64,000 bases of DNA, from the NCBI GenBank assembly GCA_014529385.2, contig CM043969.1, positions 17,553,446 to 17,617,445 on the forward strand, written 5' to 3'. Each line of letters starts with the position of its first letter. Position 1 is the stretch's first letter. The position numbers and the translations under genes are program-made. This DNA is from Adiantum capillus-veneris. Lineage: Eukaryota; Streptophyta; Polypodiopsida; Polypodiales; Pteridaceae. Below the pieces are notes generated by a model, which saw only the letters and a list, made by a program, of their open reading frames with translations, was not told where the DNA came from and searched no databases. Below, piece by piece: positions 10,857-23,099 of the stretch.

Positions 10857-12184
10857 TATTGCCCACGAAACAATACATTTCATCCTTGTCTTGGCATAAC
10901 TAGAGGCAAACTAGCGTCAAAGCCTTGTTTCTCACCATCCATGCCATCATACCTCATAGTATCTTCCTTACTTGTTTGCATCTCAAAAACAATTACAAGA
11001 GACGTACGACCACCAATGACCATACCATAATTCTCAAGAAATGCATGCTCCTCATCTCTATGCCCATTATCAATAGAAACATTCTCTACCTCCTCAAACA
11101 AGCCAAACATAGACATGTGACACCATCTCATGCATAAAAATGGGATATTGATCACTATCAAATAACTCCACTTGCACATAATCAAAAGATTCATGAGACA
11201 CCAATGAATCACTTGTTGCACAAGCACTTTCATCATCACTAGTGACAACCATGTGTACCTCATCAAACAAACAACCCATATGTGAAGACAAAGTCTTCAT
11301 CAACCACAAGCATAGCATGAGGGTCTTGTAGACCATAGAACTCATCCATATCAGCATCCTCGTAGTTAAAAGGAAAGTCTTTACAACCCATATCACATGC
11401 ATCATCCATAGCGTATGATTCCATAGCTTTCCATACCAAATCATCCTCATCAAACAAGACATATATAGACACATACTCTTCATCCACCTCAAAATCATTT
11501 ATAGAAAAGGGATCTAATCAACATCAAAGTCATCAAAATCATAACTTTCATCACCAAGAGAAGTATCCATGAGAGAAGTTTTAGCATGTGAATCTTCATA
11601 AAAAGTGTCAACCTCATCTATGGCATTACCTTCCATACATCCACTCGCTGTTTCATTCTCATGTATCATCTTCTTCTCACAAAAACCCATCTTAAGTATC
11701 CATATTCCATAATCCACCAAAGGCTTGCCCACATGATCTTATTCATATCAAAAATTGACATTAACAATTTGCATGTGCTATCAAACACAATTTCTTCCTT
11801 AAATATGCATACTCATCAACATACTCTTCATTGCATGTGAAATACCTTTGCTAAAATTCACAAGAACATCATTTATTTTTTCTAGTTATTACCACATGTC
11901 TCATATATAGCATCATCCAAAACATACTTTTGAAGTACGTGTAAGAATTTAGAATGCCTATATTGGGCAAGCAAACATAAAGATTAAACCTTGTTTATGG
12001 TCATCTTTTTATCCATAATTCTCAAATACATTATCACAAGCTTCCAAGTACCACTTTAAGTGATCAAAATATTTCAAATCATCTTAGAACCAAGATTAGG
12101 GAAGGCCTAGAGTTGACTCCCAAGTGGACTTCAACCTAAGAAACAAGCAGCAAAAACAAAAACTCTCTTGGGTACTAGTATATG
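10857..12184 (-). pseudogene. Internal region with broken acidic ORFs
   Basis: Between the two direct repeats the minus strand carries consecutive open segments (11732-11514, 11487-11263, 11498-11094, 11266-10880) in shifting frames. The protein is strongly acidic, rich in Asp, Glu, Met and Tyr, with repeats of a Y-x-L-F-D/E-E motif (VLFDEDD, GLFEEVE) and many Asp-rich patches (DESYDFDDFDVD). I recognise no retroviral enzyme. At 1.3 kb the interior is too short for gag-pol, so the element is non-autonomous or deleted. Function unknown. Confidence 0.4.
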
Positions 12185-13176
12185 TGAAGGACTGGGGGGT
12201 TGGCTTTTGAAACACCTCAAACCATCACAAAGAAAAGAAGATGAGGAGAATATATTTCTCAAGAGCATATGGGTTGATCTCCTCTCACACAATTTTTTCA
12301 ACCTTACACAGTCAGGCCTAGACTAGCTCCGAATAGCTTCCCTCTACACCACTACAACTCCCCCTATACTTGGTTTCCCAATAAAGTAAGCAAAGCGATA
12401 AAAAAGTCAAAGAAGAAATAAGAAAAAAAAACCTTTGCACTTTTTATAATAAAACAAAGGGCTTCATTTTTTTTTCAAACGCCCTTCCATGTGCTAATAG
12501 AGACTCCATAGATGCTCCCATATATACACACAGCATGACCAAAACCCATTCAAATCAAGCCCAATTTGAAACAATAAAAATAAAAATAAAGTATTAGAGA
12601 AACGTGATGGAAAACTTTGGGGAACCTTGCCCTTTTGCATATCTACAAGCAAAGTACAACACATAGTCTACCCTCAACTAGCTACATCATCACATAGAGT
12701 TGTACATGACACAGCTACGATAACTCAAAAAAAGGTGAAGAGAGGTCAATATGAAGAGCTAAGCATCCAATTTCATCATCCCATTGAGGAGGGACACGTG
12801 CTCAACTCACCACACCAGGATCTCGCAAAGCAAGAGGGGCACCTCCACAACAATAAAACCCCCACCCTTGTGAAGATGGAGATTCTTCTTCCCTAATGAA
12901 TTTTAACCTTTACTCATGACCCAAATCTAAGAGAAAGTTCAATTTTCTTCATATGTTAGTTTCACTCACTCTTTAAAGTCTTGACACTTCTATGTACAAA
13001 AACAACAAAACTTTGTACCCTGCACAAGTGGCCCACATACGTAGAGATTACTAACAAACACTGTCTTTGTACACTTTGTGCAAGCATGATTTTTCTTTCA
13101 TTCATGAGATCAAAAGCAAAAAAAACATCTCTCAACATATTTGGGGTTTCCTATATTGTTCCATAAAAACACCTCA
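12185..13176. mobile_element. Right ~1-kb direct repeat (probable LTR) of the old element
   Basis: Begins TGAAGGACTGGGGGG and ends near CTCA at 13176. It is the partner of 9872-10856. Divergence between the two, including several small indels and A-tract differences, indicates an old insertion. Confidence 0.65.
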
Positions 13177-13744
13177 TAGAATTTTGTGTGGGCACAACTA
13201 TCATAATATGCCATACTATCTACATAAAATGTCTTTTTTGAGGGACTTCAAGTCTACACAAACTATCAAAAGTGGGTACACTTGATTTTGCACATGCCCC
13301 AAGGTGAATCCATCAAAGTGAGATATCATGAGTAGTCCCTTTGAGTGGACTTCGTGCCAACAAAGAAGACGTGAGACACATGCACATGTGGAGGAGGTCA
13401 TGGATGAGTTTCAAGATATAGAATGGGCTATTTTCACCAGGGGATATGTGTTTAAACTTCCAATAACTTCCTTCACTTCAAATGGAAATGTATTAATAAT
13501 GATAAAAAAGGTTTCATATGAGGCACACTTTCATAACTACAATGATGGATGTAATGCAAGAAAGGGTGAAAAAATATATGGGATTGAACACTTACAAAGA
13601 GCTTAAAAGAGAGTTTGCAACTCATGTCTTGAACACCTTGAACAACCTAACATCGAACAACACATCTATGTATTTGTTATATGTGGTAGAGATAAGAAAG
13701 CTGGTGATCAATTTGTTAAATGTAGCCTCAAGGGAAGGGGGGTT

Positions 13745-13746
<2 letters not shown>
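13177..13746. other. Unassigned; short open frames without recognisable motifs
   Basis: Two overlapping plus-strand frames (13328-13606 and 13518-13787) cover most of this stretch. One contains CxxHxEEVMDEFQD-like residues and the other a VEIRKLVINLLN helix, but neither matches a family I know. The second runs into the poly-G tract, so its Gly tail is artefactual. Confidence 0.3.

Positions 13747-13777
<31 letters not shown>
13747..13777. repeat. Poly-G tract, 31 G
   Basis: An uninterrupted run of 31 G preceded by GGTTTT. It can form G-quadruplexes. It is followed at once by TTTCACTTAAATG, as the second tract (15706-15737) is followed by TTCACTACAAT. Confidence 0.95.
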
Positions 13778-13779
<2 letters not shown>

Positions 13780-14010
13780 TCACTTAAATGTTAATATAGG
13801 ACATGAGTTACAAATAAGGGGTCTTAAAACCATATATTTTACCCTTTTTTTAATATATAGAAGGGTACCAAACAAAAGAGGTTCACATGGATTGAATAGG
13901 AGAAGGGTGTGTTTTATTCATGGAAAATCTATAGGTAAGGGGTTTCTAAAATAAACCTTGACTGCACGTGATATGGAGGGCTTACTTATAGTGACCCCCT
14001 CTCCAAGGAT
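13780..14010 (+). mobile_element. CACTA-like terminal region, copy A
   Basis: It starts CACTTAAATG after the poly-G tract and shares with 15740-15975 the block GATTGAATAGGAGAAGGG, the block CTATAGGTAAGGGGTTTC and GCACGTGATAT. It probably represents the end of a DNA transposon. No opposite terminus with a 3-bp target duplication was identified. Confidence 0.4.
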
Positions 14011-15220
14011 GTAGAAAATCGGCTTTAAAAATTGGTGTAGTGTGTGTCTTTCATTCGAGGATTGGATAACGATGACCCTTATATTGGCATTAACCTTAGC
14101 ACATTGACTCTTGACACTTTAGTGTAGAAAGTGGTCAAGGAACTAAAAATCAAGGCTCAAATTGTACCACCAAGTGCTCCTTAAACAACCAATGCCGGAA
14201 TTTTGGCTCCTCAATGGATACGCAGAATGTAAATTGACAATTTCCAATTACAACTAGCCTAGAGGCTCAGAGAGGAGCAACTGGTATAGTCATGGGTATT
14301 GCAGATAGCAAGTTTGCATTACCAAATTTGACCCCGTAGTTGGTATGGGAAATGTGCTATGGAAGGCCACATAGACCTAGAATGTCCAAAAAAGATGCCT
14401 TGGAGTGTTTTCCCCAGACAAGTGTGCTAGGGTACACGTTGACTTGTGGTCAGCCAACTCATGTGGTCATCACACCCTACCCATACATGCACCTGTTTCT
14501 CAACCTCATTGCTAAAAAATCTATGCTCAATAGGACACTCGTGTAGCTCCAATGCCGACTCAACAATACTTGACAACCCAAAACATGCAATTGTGACTTA
14601 ACACAAGTGTGAGGTCAATGCTACATACATCAACATATGATTGTCATGGTTGCCAAACTAGAAATGTAAATCCTACTTGCTGAGAACCAGCCTAGGAGAG
14701 GCCAAGGTAGTGATGCATATTAAAGAGGATTCAATAAAGGATTTGGCTAAGGCTAAGGAAACATGAATGACGACATGAAAATTTGAGGATTCTATCATTG
14801 TAATGATCCTAACCATGGTATCAGTGAGTGCTCACAAATGCAAGAACATGAAACAACATGTCAAGTTGCAATTTCTTGAGCAATACAACAACTACGCCTT
14901 ATGGAAATAATCCCCCGATCATAGGTAAATGCAGTTTCAAATGTGGGGCACAAGAGGTATTCAAGGAGTGGGAGTGACGAATGTTGTCAAAGCATGTTGT
15001 TCCCTAGGGGTGATCGAGTAGGCACAAAAACTCTTGCCCCGAGTAGAGATTAGCTTAGACTAGAACAAAGCCTAGTAGGATGTAGATTAGATTAATTTAG
15101 TGCTAATTGCAAAAGATTTAAAAAAATAATATAGATTTAAGAAAAATAAGAGAGAATTAGAGACAACAATTGATAATCACTATCACTTATTGATTTTCTC
15201 TAACCAAAGAACACAACACC
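14011..15220. other. Decayed repeat DNA; possible gag zinc-knuckle trace
   Basis: Mostly without readable genes. Near 14785-14840 one plus-strand frame reads GFYHCNDPNHGISECSQMQ, which resembles a retroelement nucleocapsid knuckle (C..N-x2-H-x4-C) after a stop. Neighbouring frames are too broken to extend it. The rest shows no terminal repeats. Confidence 0.3.
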
Positions 15221-15391
15221 ATTGGGGTTGTCATGGCACCATGACAACCTCTCTACATCATTTCATCGCATGTGTATGCCCATTAGCATAAGGCCTACAT
15301 GTATGGGTGCTACACCCTCAAGAGCACCACTACCCGCCAACCCATGGTACACATCCATAATGTCAATGAACAATACACCCAATGAGAATAG

Positions 15392-15611
<220 letters not shown>

Positions 15612-15683
15612 CTTATGAGGAGACCTCCTTCCTCGTAAATATACTATGAGTCCACTTTCTTTAAAATTTGCGTGTGGGTTTAT

Positions 15684-15705
15684 AGGGGTGCCACATGGCA
15701 CCCCT

Positions 15706-15737
<32 letters not shown>
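15684..15737. repeat. Inverted repeat plus 32-G tract
   Basis: AGGGGTGCCA and TGGCACCCCT form a perfect 10-bp stem with a 2-base gap (15684-15705), immediately followed by 32 G (15706-15737). Confidence 0.9.
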
Positions 15738-15739
<2 letters not shown>

Positions 15740-15975
15740 CACTACAATAGAAAAATGATTATTAAGTGGGTTCAGCATTAGGAATTATTTTATTCTATAT
15801 TTATTCACATTTTCACATACAAAAGGGTGTTGAAAAAATTATCTTGATGTTTTTTTTACAGATTGAATAGGAAAAGGTTTCATTTTATTGGTGAAAAATT
15901 CACAGGTAAGGGGTTTTCCTTGAATGCACGTGATATACAGGTTTTACATTTAGTAACCCCATCGAGCCTATTAAT
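15740..15975 (+). mobile_element. CACTA-like terminal region, copy B
   Basis: Begins CACTACAATAGAAAAATG, very close to the CACTACAAGAAAA end of plant En/Spm (CACTA) transposons. It shares downstream blocks with copy A. No transposase was found; 15976-16260 is unassigned. Confidence 0.45.
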
Positions 15976-16263
15976 CACTCGTTTAGGACTCCAAAAACTT
16001 TCACAAGATTACCCTCACGGGTTTTCTGTCCATAAACTCTTCAATCTAAGCCCAAGGGTGGGTGCTTTAAACGTGATTGGACCCTGAGCTAAAGGCCCAT
16101 GCAATCTCTAGTTTTGGACCACAAATCCCCAAAAATCTCCATCATTACATCAACCTGACATGCATCCATGGGGTTCCAAAAAGCCATAAAATCACATAGC
16201 TAAAGCTATTTTCTTTTTATTAGGGCTAATCCTAATTTCATTGAAGCCCCTAAATATAAGGTG

Positions 16264-16483
16264 CATTCCTAGACTCAAATTCTACTCATTCATCTTCTTT
16301 CTTGACATAAAATACATCCGACCCATCTCATCTAGCTACCACATTTGGCACACACATCAAGAACTTCGTCAAGCATTCCTAGACTCAAATTCTACTCATT
16401 CAACTTTTTTCTTGACATAAAATACATCCGATCCATCTCATCTAGCTACCACATTTGGCACACACATCAAGCACTTAATCACA
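16264..16483. repeat. 110-bp tandem duplication
   Basis: CATTCCTAGACTCAAATTCT starts at 16264 and again at 16374, and the match continues through ATACATCCGA-CCATCTCATC and CACACACATCAAG. The two copies differ at only a few positions, so this is recent. Confidence 0.9.
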
Positions 16484-16664
16484 CCAACTCTTATGTAATG
16501 CATCATTTTAACTACAAACTTAGCCAAAAAGAATTCAATACATCTATATATTTTAGAAAATTATTGTAATCAATTGATTGAAACAAACCATATCCCAAAC
16601 AAAAACCCAAAAATACATTTTGAACTCATTTTTTCACATCGAGCATGCAAAGTGGCACTGCATT

Positions 16665-16816
16665 CATCCTCTAATCTTGCACATTCTTCGGCATGTGACA
16701 ATTTTAGAATTCATTGAAATTAGCATTCCCATAAAAACATCATCCTCTAATCTTGCACCTCTTCTCCATGTGCTAATTGTAGAATTCACTGAAATTAGCA
16801 TTCCCATAAAGAAAAA
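16665..16816. repeat. 76-bp tandem duplication
   Basis: CATCCTCTAATCTTGCAC occurs at 16665 and 16741, followed in both by ATGTG-AATT-TAGAATTCA-TGAAATTAGCATTCCC. Confidence 0.9.
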
Positions 16817-16879
16817 CTTATTCATCATCCAAAACCTAATCTTCTCAAGCACTTTTTCCAATCTTTCATCCTCAATATG

Positions 16880-17440
16880 AATCTTTGAATTCCGCTTTGT
16901 ATTAAATTTTATAAACTTTCTTGCAATCAAAAGCTTCAACTCTACACCATCCAATTCACACAACATATAAGTAGCATTGGATAAGCATGCTTAGCCACAT
17001 ATGGACCAAAGCGCCATGGATGTTGCTCAGTGGATGTGTATTGGTTATTGCATGGATGTGTATTGGTTATTCAAATTTCTATGATAAACTAAAACCCACT
17101 CTCTTACTTGAATAACAGTTGGCCTCAATATTATGGTGCTTTTATCAAAAGGACTATTTTTTCAAACAAGCATCCTTTAAATTTGTTTTTGCTGAGCTTC
17201 AATATCCTTGCTTCTCTTCTTTAGTTGACAAATCCTCAAAGAAAGAAATTTTTCTCTACTAATCCTAGCATCCCAAGGCAATACATTCCATGTGACCACT
17301 ACCTCTTTTGTAGGCACAATAGGAATTTGTCTATACATCAGGTCTCTTGGAATAAAACTTGTAGCCATGCCATGTGTAATGCAATCTACCCATAAAGCAT
17401 AAGGCAAAAATTAAAGCCATTCCCTTATGTGACCTTTGCA
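16880..17440 (-). pseudogene. pol: Ty3/gypsy integrase C-terminal region
   Basis: Reading the minus strand from 17440, PYALWVDCITHGMATSF matches the 'ALWADRIT...TG.SP' block that follows the integrase catalytic core. VREWVLVYHRNLNNQY (about 17085-17130) is the GDWVLVY-like block of the C-terminal domain, and CELDGVELKLLIARKFIKF (16905-16960) is the AELDGT...KRIK end of pol. Integrase inserts element cDNA into chromosomes. Stops and indels occur between the blocks. The catalytic core with its DDE residues should lie between this and the RNase H relic and is missing or unreadable. Confidence 0.75.
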
Positions 17441-18526
17441 TTCCTCCCTGAATATCACATCCTCAAGAATAAACTTGCATACACACGGGTAGTTTTAGTC
17501 CTCAAAGCTCTCTCTTCAACTTGATTTTTGAAATTCTCCTCAGCAAGAACATTGTATCTCATCTATCATATATCTATAGGCATGGTAGCTAAATAAAAAC
17601 CCCGTTTAAAATGCATGGATAGTGAGTATGTAGGCAATCCATCTCAATGTTTTATGTTTGAATATGTTCGACACACTATGCAAGCTTCTAAAAATTGTAC
17701 CACCTCCTTGTATATAACTTTCTACCAATACCAGTTCTAAATTTTGGCAAAAGTCAGCCAAACATCTCCATGTCATGTCCATAATGATTTGTGGAACTCC
17801 TTGATAACCTGTGATTGAGTTGTACTATCATAGATCACTCATTGTAGCATTCTTCTTCTTTGCTTTGGATGCTTCCACAAAAGCCCATCCTACAAGAAAT
17901 ACCCGTAAGGTTTCTTTTTTAATCTTCTTGAACTCCTATTCACTCCATTGTTCTTGCTTTTTCAACATGTTGAATTACTTCCTAATTAAGATCCATTCAT
18001 TCTTGTACATATCTTCAAAAATAAAATAAAGTGCATAAACAGAATTCCCACATTGTGCATGCAAGTTTGAGGAGGTAAGGAGATTCAATCCGACATCCTC
18101 TCTTTTTGAAACCATATGTTCTTCATCCTTGAATCTAGCCCTTGATAGAAATTTGATTGTCTTTTCCTCTAATATGATGAAATTGAGGCTTCAAATATTT
18201 TATGTAAGAAATCTGGTGTAGCATAGCAATATTAGGAATAGAGAAACTCATGGTTATCCCAATTAAAGGTAATAGATTTGTCTCTATGATCACAAAAGTA
18301 CCTACAAATTATTCTTTATAACACTTTGGGCGGTTTCAACACCCCAAAGCTCTCCTTTTACCTGTGTATATGCCCTTTGTTGAGCACTCAACACTTTTTT
18401 ATGAAACCTTATTGTATACCCATTTCCATGATCATCATCATGTCTAATTTTCCAAACAATACCTTTAGGGATAGTGTCAATAGTCACAATGATTGGCCTC
18501 CCATACTTGTAATTTAATTTCTTCAA
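17441..18526 (-). pseudogene. pol: Ty3/gypsy RNase H and connection region
   Basis: From 18526 leftwards the minus strand encodes KYGRPIIVTIDTIPKGIVWK, corresponding to RNase H strand 1 (TDAS-x-x-G-x-G, with the catalytic Asp preserved and the Ser replaced), then AIRF-like YTIRFHKKVLSAQQRAYTQ and VKGELWGVETA, matching the conserved Y-x-x-x-E-x-E-A region. Near 18130-18180 FLSRARFKDEE corresponds to the 'DMLSRA' end of RNase H. Then come blocks typical of the linker before the integrase zinc finger (QWSE-EFKKIKKETLRVFL). Several stops are present. With the entry at 16880 it forms one dead gypsy pol, minus strand. Confidence 0.75.
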
Positions 18527-19283
<757 letters not shown>

Positions 19284-19589
19284 TCAAAGGCTAATTTATC
19301 TATTTCATTTACCTAATTACCTTCAAGGTAACTTTCTAAAATTTAATGTAGAGATTTATGAGGATAAAAAGCCTTCATGTCTATGAGTTTCATTTTTTAC
19401 TTTTCTACTTTCATCTCATATCTAGATCCTATAGCTATCATGATTATACTATATTTCTTCTATTTTTTATTTTATCATATTTGATTTTTTATTTTAAATT
19501 GATATTGATGAAGTTCACGCAAAGGGATTCAATCAAAGACTTTTGCAGAGTTAAAAAACACATGTTTTTGTGGAATTTTTAGCATCCAC

Positions 19590-20050
19590 TTCCCATCCAA
19601 ATCTGAAAAAGTAACATAAAAGTTGTGAGCTGAAAGATATGCTTAAAATTCTTCATAATTTTTGGAGCTTTGGTTGAGGAGATATGATCAAAAGGGTGGA
19701 CCTCAGTCTGCCTCTCCACCTTGCTCTCCACACCAAAAGAACATGTCATTTTCAACTCTGCTGATCCCTTGCTCACATTGAATCAAGTGGAACTCTTGAG
19801 GGTTCTCCCCATCTATATAAAGGACCCTCTTCTCCCTTGTAAATAAGTCAAGAGTTAGTGAATGGAGTGATATTAGTGGGAGTGAATGAGAGACATAGAG
19901 AGGACCCTAACTTCTATGTATACTCACACATTTCCATAAGCTTGTGATCATCTAACGTACACATCTTTTACTCATGAATAAATGATTTTGGTTGTCCTAA
20001 GAAAGTGTTGAAGGCTACTAATCATTTATTCTTCAACAAATCAACAACAT
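19590..20050 (+). promoter_or_regulatory. Possible LTR fragment with TATA box
   Basis: TCTATATAAAGGACCC (19812-19827) is a good plant TATA box, followed by leader-like sequence and, about 160 bp later, AATAAATGATTTT that could act as a poly(A) signal. This order is typical for an LTR (promoter then poly(A)), but no ends or partner copy were found. A host promoter is possible but no gene follows. Confidence 0.3.
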
Positions 20051-20310
20051 ACTTGTGGGCGTATTGTGTAAGGCGTTACTGTTTATATTGTTTGTTGCTC
20101 TATCGCTCCATCTATCTCCCTCTCTAACTGAATTTATCTCCCTCTCCCTTACATTATTTTCTATTCTCTCTCTCCCTCTCTTTCTATCTCTAAACATATA
20201 TCAATCTCTACATATACCTCTATCTCTACCTGTACCTCTATTTCTATCTTTATCTTTCTCATATACGCTATCTACTATCCTAACTAGATCCTTTCATGTA
20301 GGCTTATATT
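20051..20310. repeat. Pyrimidine-rich degenerate repeat (CTCTAT/CTCCCT)
   Basis: Imperfect TCTCTC, TCTATC and CTACCTC repeats. The 88-codon Leu/Ser-rich frame across it is a product of the repeat. Confidence 0.7.
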
Positions 20311-20560
20311 ATCTTAGATGAATAACCCACATAATGCCGAATTTCACCTTTAAAGTTTTGTGAAATCTCTTAGGATTAATGTGTGTATAAGTTATTAAAT
20401 TCACTTCCAGCAAAGAATTGTACTTCTTTTTACATCTTAAAGAGTACAAGAAACTCTTCTATCTCCACACCCCATTATTCAACCACACCTAGATTATTTT
20501 AATTCATTTGATGTGCACATATATATTTTTCTCTAGATAGTGAGTCTTGTTTGATTTGTC

Positions 20561-20759
20561 ATGAACCAAGAAGAGTTATATACACAACTCATTCCAATCG
20601 CTTGGCAAAATGTATACATCATTGTGAGCACAAAATTACAATTTCAGGTTCTTTTGGGAAAATATTAGCCGCACTATAACTGCATCAATAAACCCTTTCA
20701 TCTTACCCTTGATTACATATGATCTAAGCTTAAATGTTTTCATCTTTGTCTTATTTTGA
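20561..20759 (+). pseudogene. Diverged copy of the 70-aa leader ORF of the tandem gypsy family
   Basis: The first 29 codons (MNQEELY..LIPIAWQNVYII.. then VSTKLQFQ) align without gaps to the 70-aa frame at 31169-31381. After a one-base frame change and a 12-base deletion the last 23 codons align again, with the core NPFILPLITYDLSLNVF and a stop at the same place. By hand count of these 52 codons about 28 differ only synonymously, 12 differ in amino acid and 12 are identical. That pattern means the lineages evolved under selection for the protein before this copy broke. No LTR, PBS or gag is recognisable next to it. Orientation is opposite to the tandem element. Confidence 0.8.
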
Positions 20760-21878
20760 GGGTTCTATGTGTACATGAGTGTGTGGGAGAGAGACTTCTA
20801 TGGTTGCACTATTAAATTTCATTAGGTGAGTCCTTTGTTATCTCCTCACAAGCTCTCATATCTAGAGACCTGGTACCTTCCTTGCATGCACACCCACTTC
20901 TTGACAGTGCTAGGTTTTATCAAGATTTATTAGCTTAGACAATATTCTTTAGTTTTGTTAGCCCAATAATAATCACCCATCATTTTCCACCTTTCATTTT
21001 CTTATAAATACTCCCTTTTTTAATTATTATTTGTATTTGTATTTGTTCCTTTATTTTGAGGTGTCTTCTTGAATAAATGATGTGGCATTTTTTGTTAAAG
21101 CCTTGCATGGAAAAATAAGCTAACAACACTTGCATGCTTATTTAGCTTCCACCTTACATTACTCTTGACCCACCTTATAAAGGCTACCTCTCAAATACTC
21201 GCTACAAACTACCTACACAATTAGCACTACAGAAGTCCCAATGTTCAACACATAGCTCCCCACCTAGTTGTACAATTAGAACTACACAAGTCCTAATGTT
21301 CAACACATACCTCCCAATGTTTAACACACACCTACCTACCTAGTTGAAAACTCACCATCACTATCTTAACTATCATCATCATCACTATCTTAGTTATTAT
21401 CCAACCCATCATTATCTTAGTTTATGCCAACTTGTCCACTACCCTACCTATGTATTGGTTGCATCACCACTAGCATTTGGGAAAAATCAGTTTCAAAAAC
21501 AACTTTTTTTTTCCTAGAGTAGATTCAAAAAATAAATCCTCCAAAATACTTAGCATTTGTTGCAGTTTAACTCTATTTTTTTAAATTTCCAAGCCAATTT
21601 TCTCCTTCTACCCCTCCCTTCAACTAACTGTTTTGATTTTTCAACCGGTTCAAGGCTAAGCCGAGCACACTTTTCCTAAACACTGATCACCACCCTTTGG
21701 CCTCAGCTGGCCTGATCCTGTTAAGAAATTGTCTATCTCTTGCCCCTTAAATTTGTGCTACAATTGCAATCAACTATAACCCAAGTAAAAAACAACACAC
21801 TTGCTTGTTACGTCTATCGTCATCATCACTTATTGCCAAGCTATACTATGCATGTCATTAGTCTTTGGGGATGGCCCA
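20760..21878. other. Unassigned DNA with short A/C-rich repeats
   Basis: Around 21220-21320 short phrases such as TCCCAATGTTCAACACATA recur two or three times, a small degenerate tandem repeat. Otherwise no gene or terminal repeat is visible. Confidence 0.35.
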
Positions 21879-22518
21879 TGTAATGGAAATGGCCTATGAA
21901 CTTTGAGAATAGCAGAATTAGGAGAATTAAAGAGAGTATTTTTGTGAGACCACTTTGAGAACATATAGAGTGAACTTATTTAACTGTAGCAACTTAATCA
22001 TAGTACTTAATTAACTTGGTATGAAAAATACTTTTGCAAGAAAGAGAGTTTAGATAACTTGACAACAACAGTTGAGGATCGGATTTATGTGGAGCCGATC
22101 CCCCCTCCAATAGGCTTTTGTATTATAGCTTCTCCTATCAAGAGAGACTTGGTTCAATATAATCTTTGTGTTCCTTGTGAACCTAGGTGTAGCAATGAAG
22201 ATGGAAATCTTCATGCATCACGAGCATAACATAGACTTTGTAAAAAACATTAACCATCCCCAGCCTCAATCCCAAGGCCTCAAACACCTTCCAAGGTGCA
22301 GAGAACTAGCAGGGAATGAGGGTAGGGAAGAGGAAGAAGAAACATTCATAGGAGAAAGAAATAGTTCCTCACTTATCATCACTCTTATTGCTAGCATACA
22401 TAATAGCATAGTAATGAAGATTGAGAAGATGGAAAGCTCAAGCATTAAAGCATGGTTGGTTGGATTTGCATTCCATAGCCAAGAGTGTTGGTGTAGGCTC
22501 TCAACTTCTCTACTAGCT
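21879..22518 (-). mobile_element. 640-bp LTR fragment, partner of 3331-3970
   Basis: It starts TGTAATGGAAATGGCC and is collinear with the LTR at 3331 for 640 bp, ending at the same word CTAGCTT in both. No PBS lies to its left (GGATGGCCCA instead), so this is a solo or truncated LTR. The frame 22168-22893 crosses its end and is not credible. Confidence 0.65.
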
Positions 22519-22779
22519 TGGATAAGATCAGTGCGCTCCTTGCCGCATTGTCGAAGCAAGGGACTTGCCAATACACCGTGTGCGAGCCACAAACGGCTCC
22601 AAGCACACAACAAGCCTAAACTAGCAAGCTCAAGGAAACAAAGGGTGTGTCACTCACCGCTCTACGCTCGCCTTCGTGGTGGATTCCTCGCCGCGATGAA
22701 GAAGAAGCTGCAGCCGTGCCGCGCTCAACCGCTTCACCGCCGTCGTGCCTTCGTAATGCTCGATCGCACACACACTCTC

Positions 22780-22814
<35 letters not shown>

Positions 22815-23099
22815 AGGAGGTGAAGAAGAAGAAGATGGAGATGGAGCAAGAGCACTCTTCAATTGCACAAATGAGAGAATCAGTAAAAATTAGGTTTAGT
22901 TGGCTTTTATAGGAGCTCACCCCATTCACACTTGGGCGCCCATGCTTAACCAACTAATCCCTTGAATGTCCCAGTTAAAGTGCGCCTCTCATCGACGATC
23001 ACTCTACCTTTCCCTATTGGACCGACAAGCCCGGTACCTGACTCTAAATAATACAACGTTTATAGATCATAGGGTGTCCGTGTGCCGTGAGGGTTAACA
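22519..23099 (-). other. LTR-like or other repeat fragment with CT/CA microsatellite
   Basis: GC content rises around 22640-22760. A CT run and CA run lie at 22781-22815. On the minus strand CCTATAAAAGCC (22905-22916) is a good TATA box, which suggests a piece of another minus-strand LTR. It is cut by the start of the tandem gypsy LTR at 23100. Confidence 0.35.

Noticed and set aside
14025-14045. GGTGTAGTG as the right end of a 265-bp CACTA-type MITE starting at 13780
   Set aside because: Only the CACT/AGTG letters match; the inner bases of the two ends do not pair and no 3-bp duplication is seen.
22168-22893. 241-codon open frame
   Set aside because: It joins a decayed LTR fragment to an unrelated repeat and a microsatellite; the matching frame in the sister LTR (3510-3812) ends early, so there is no conservation.
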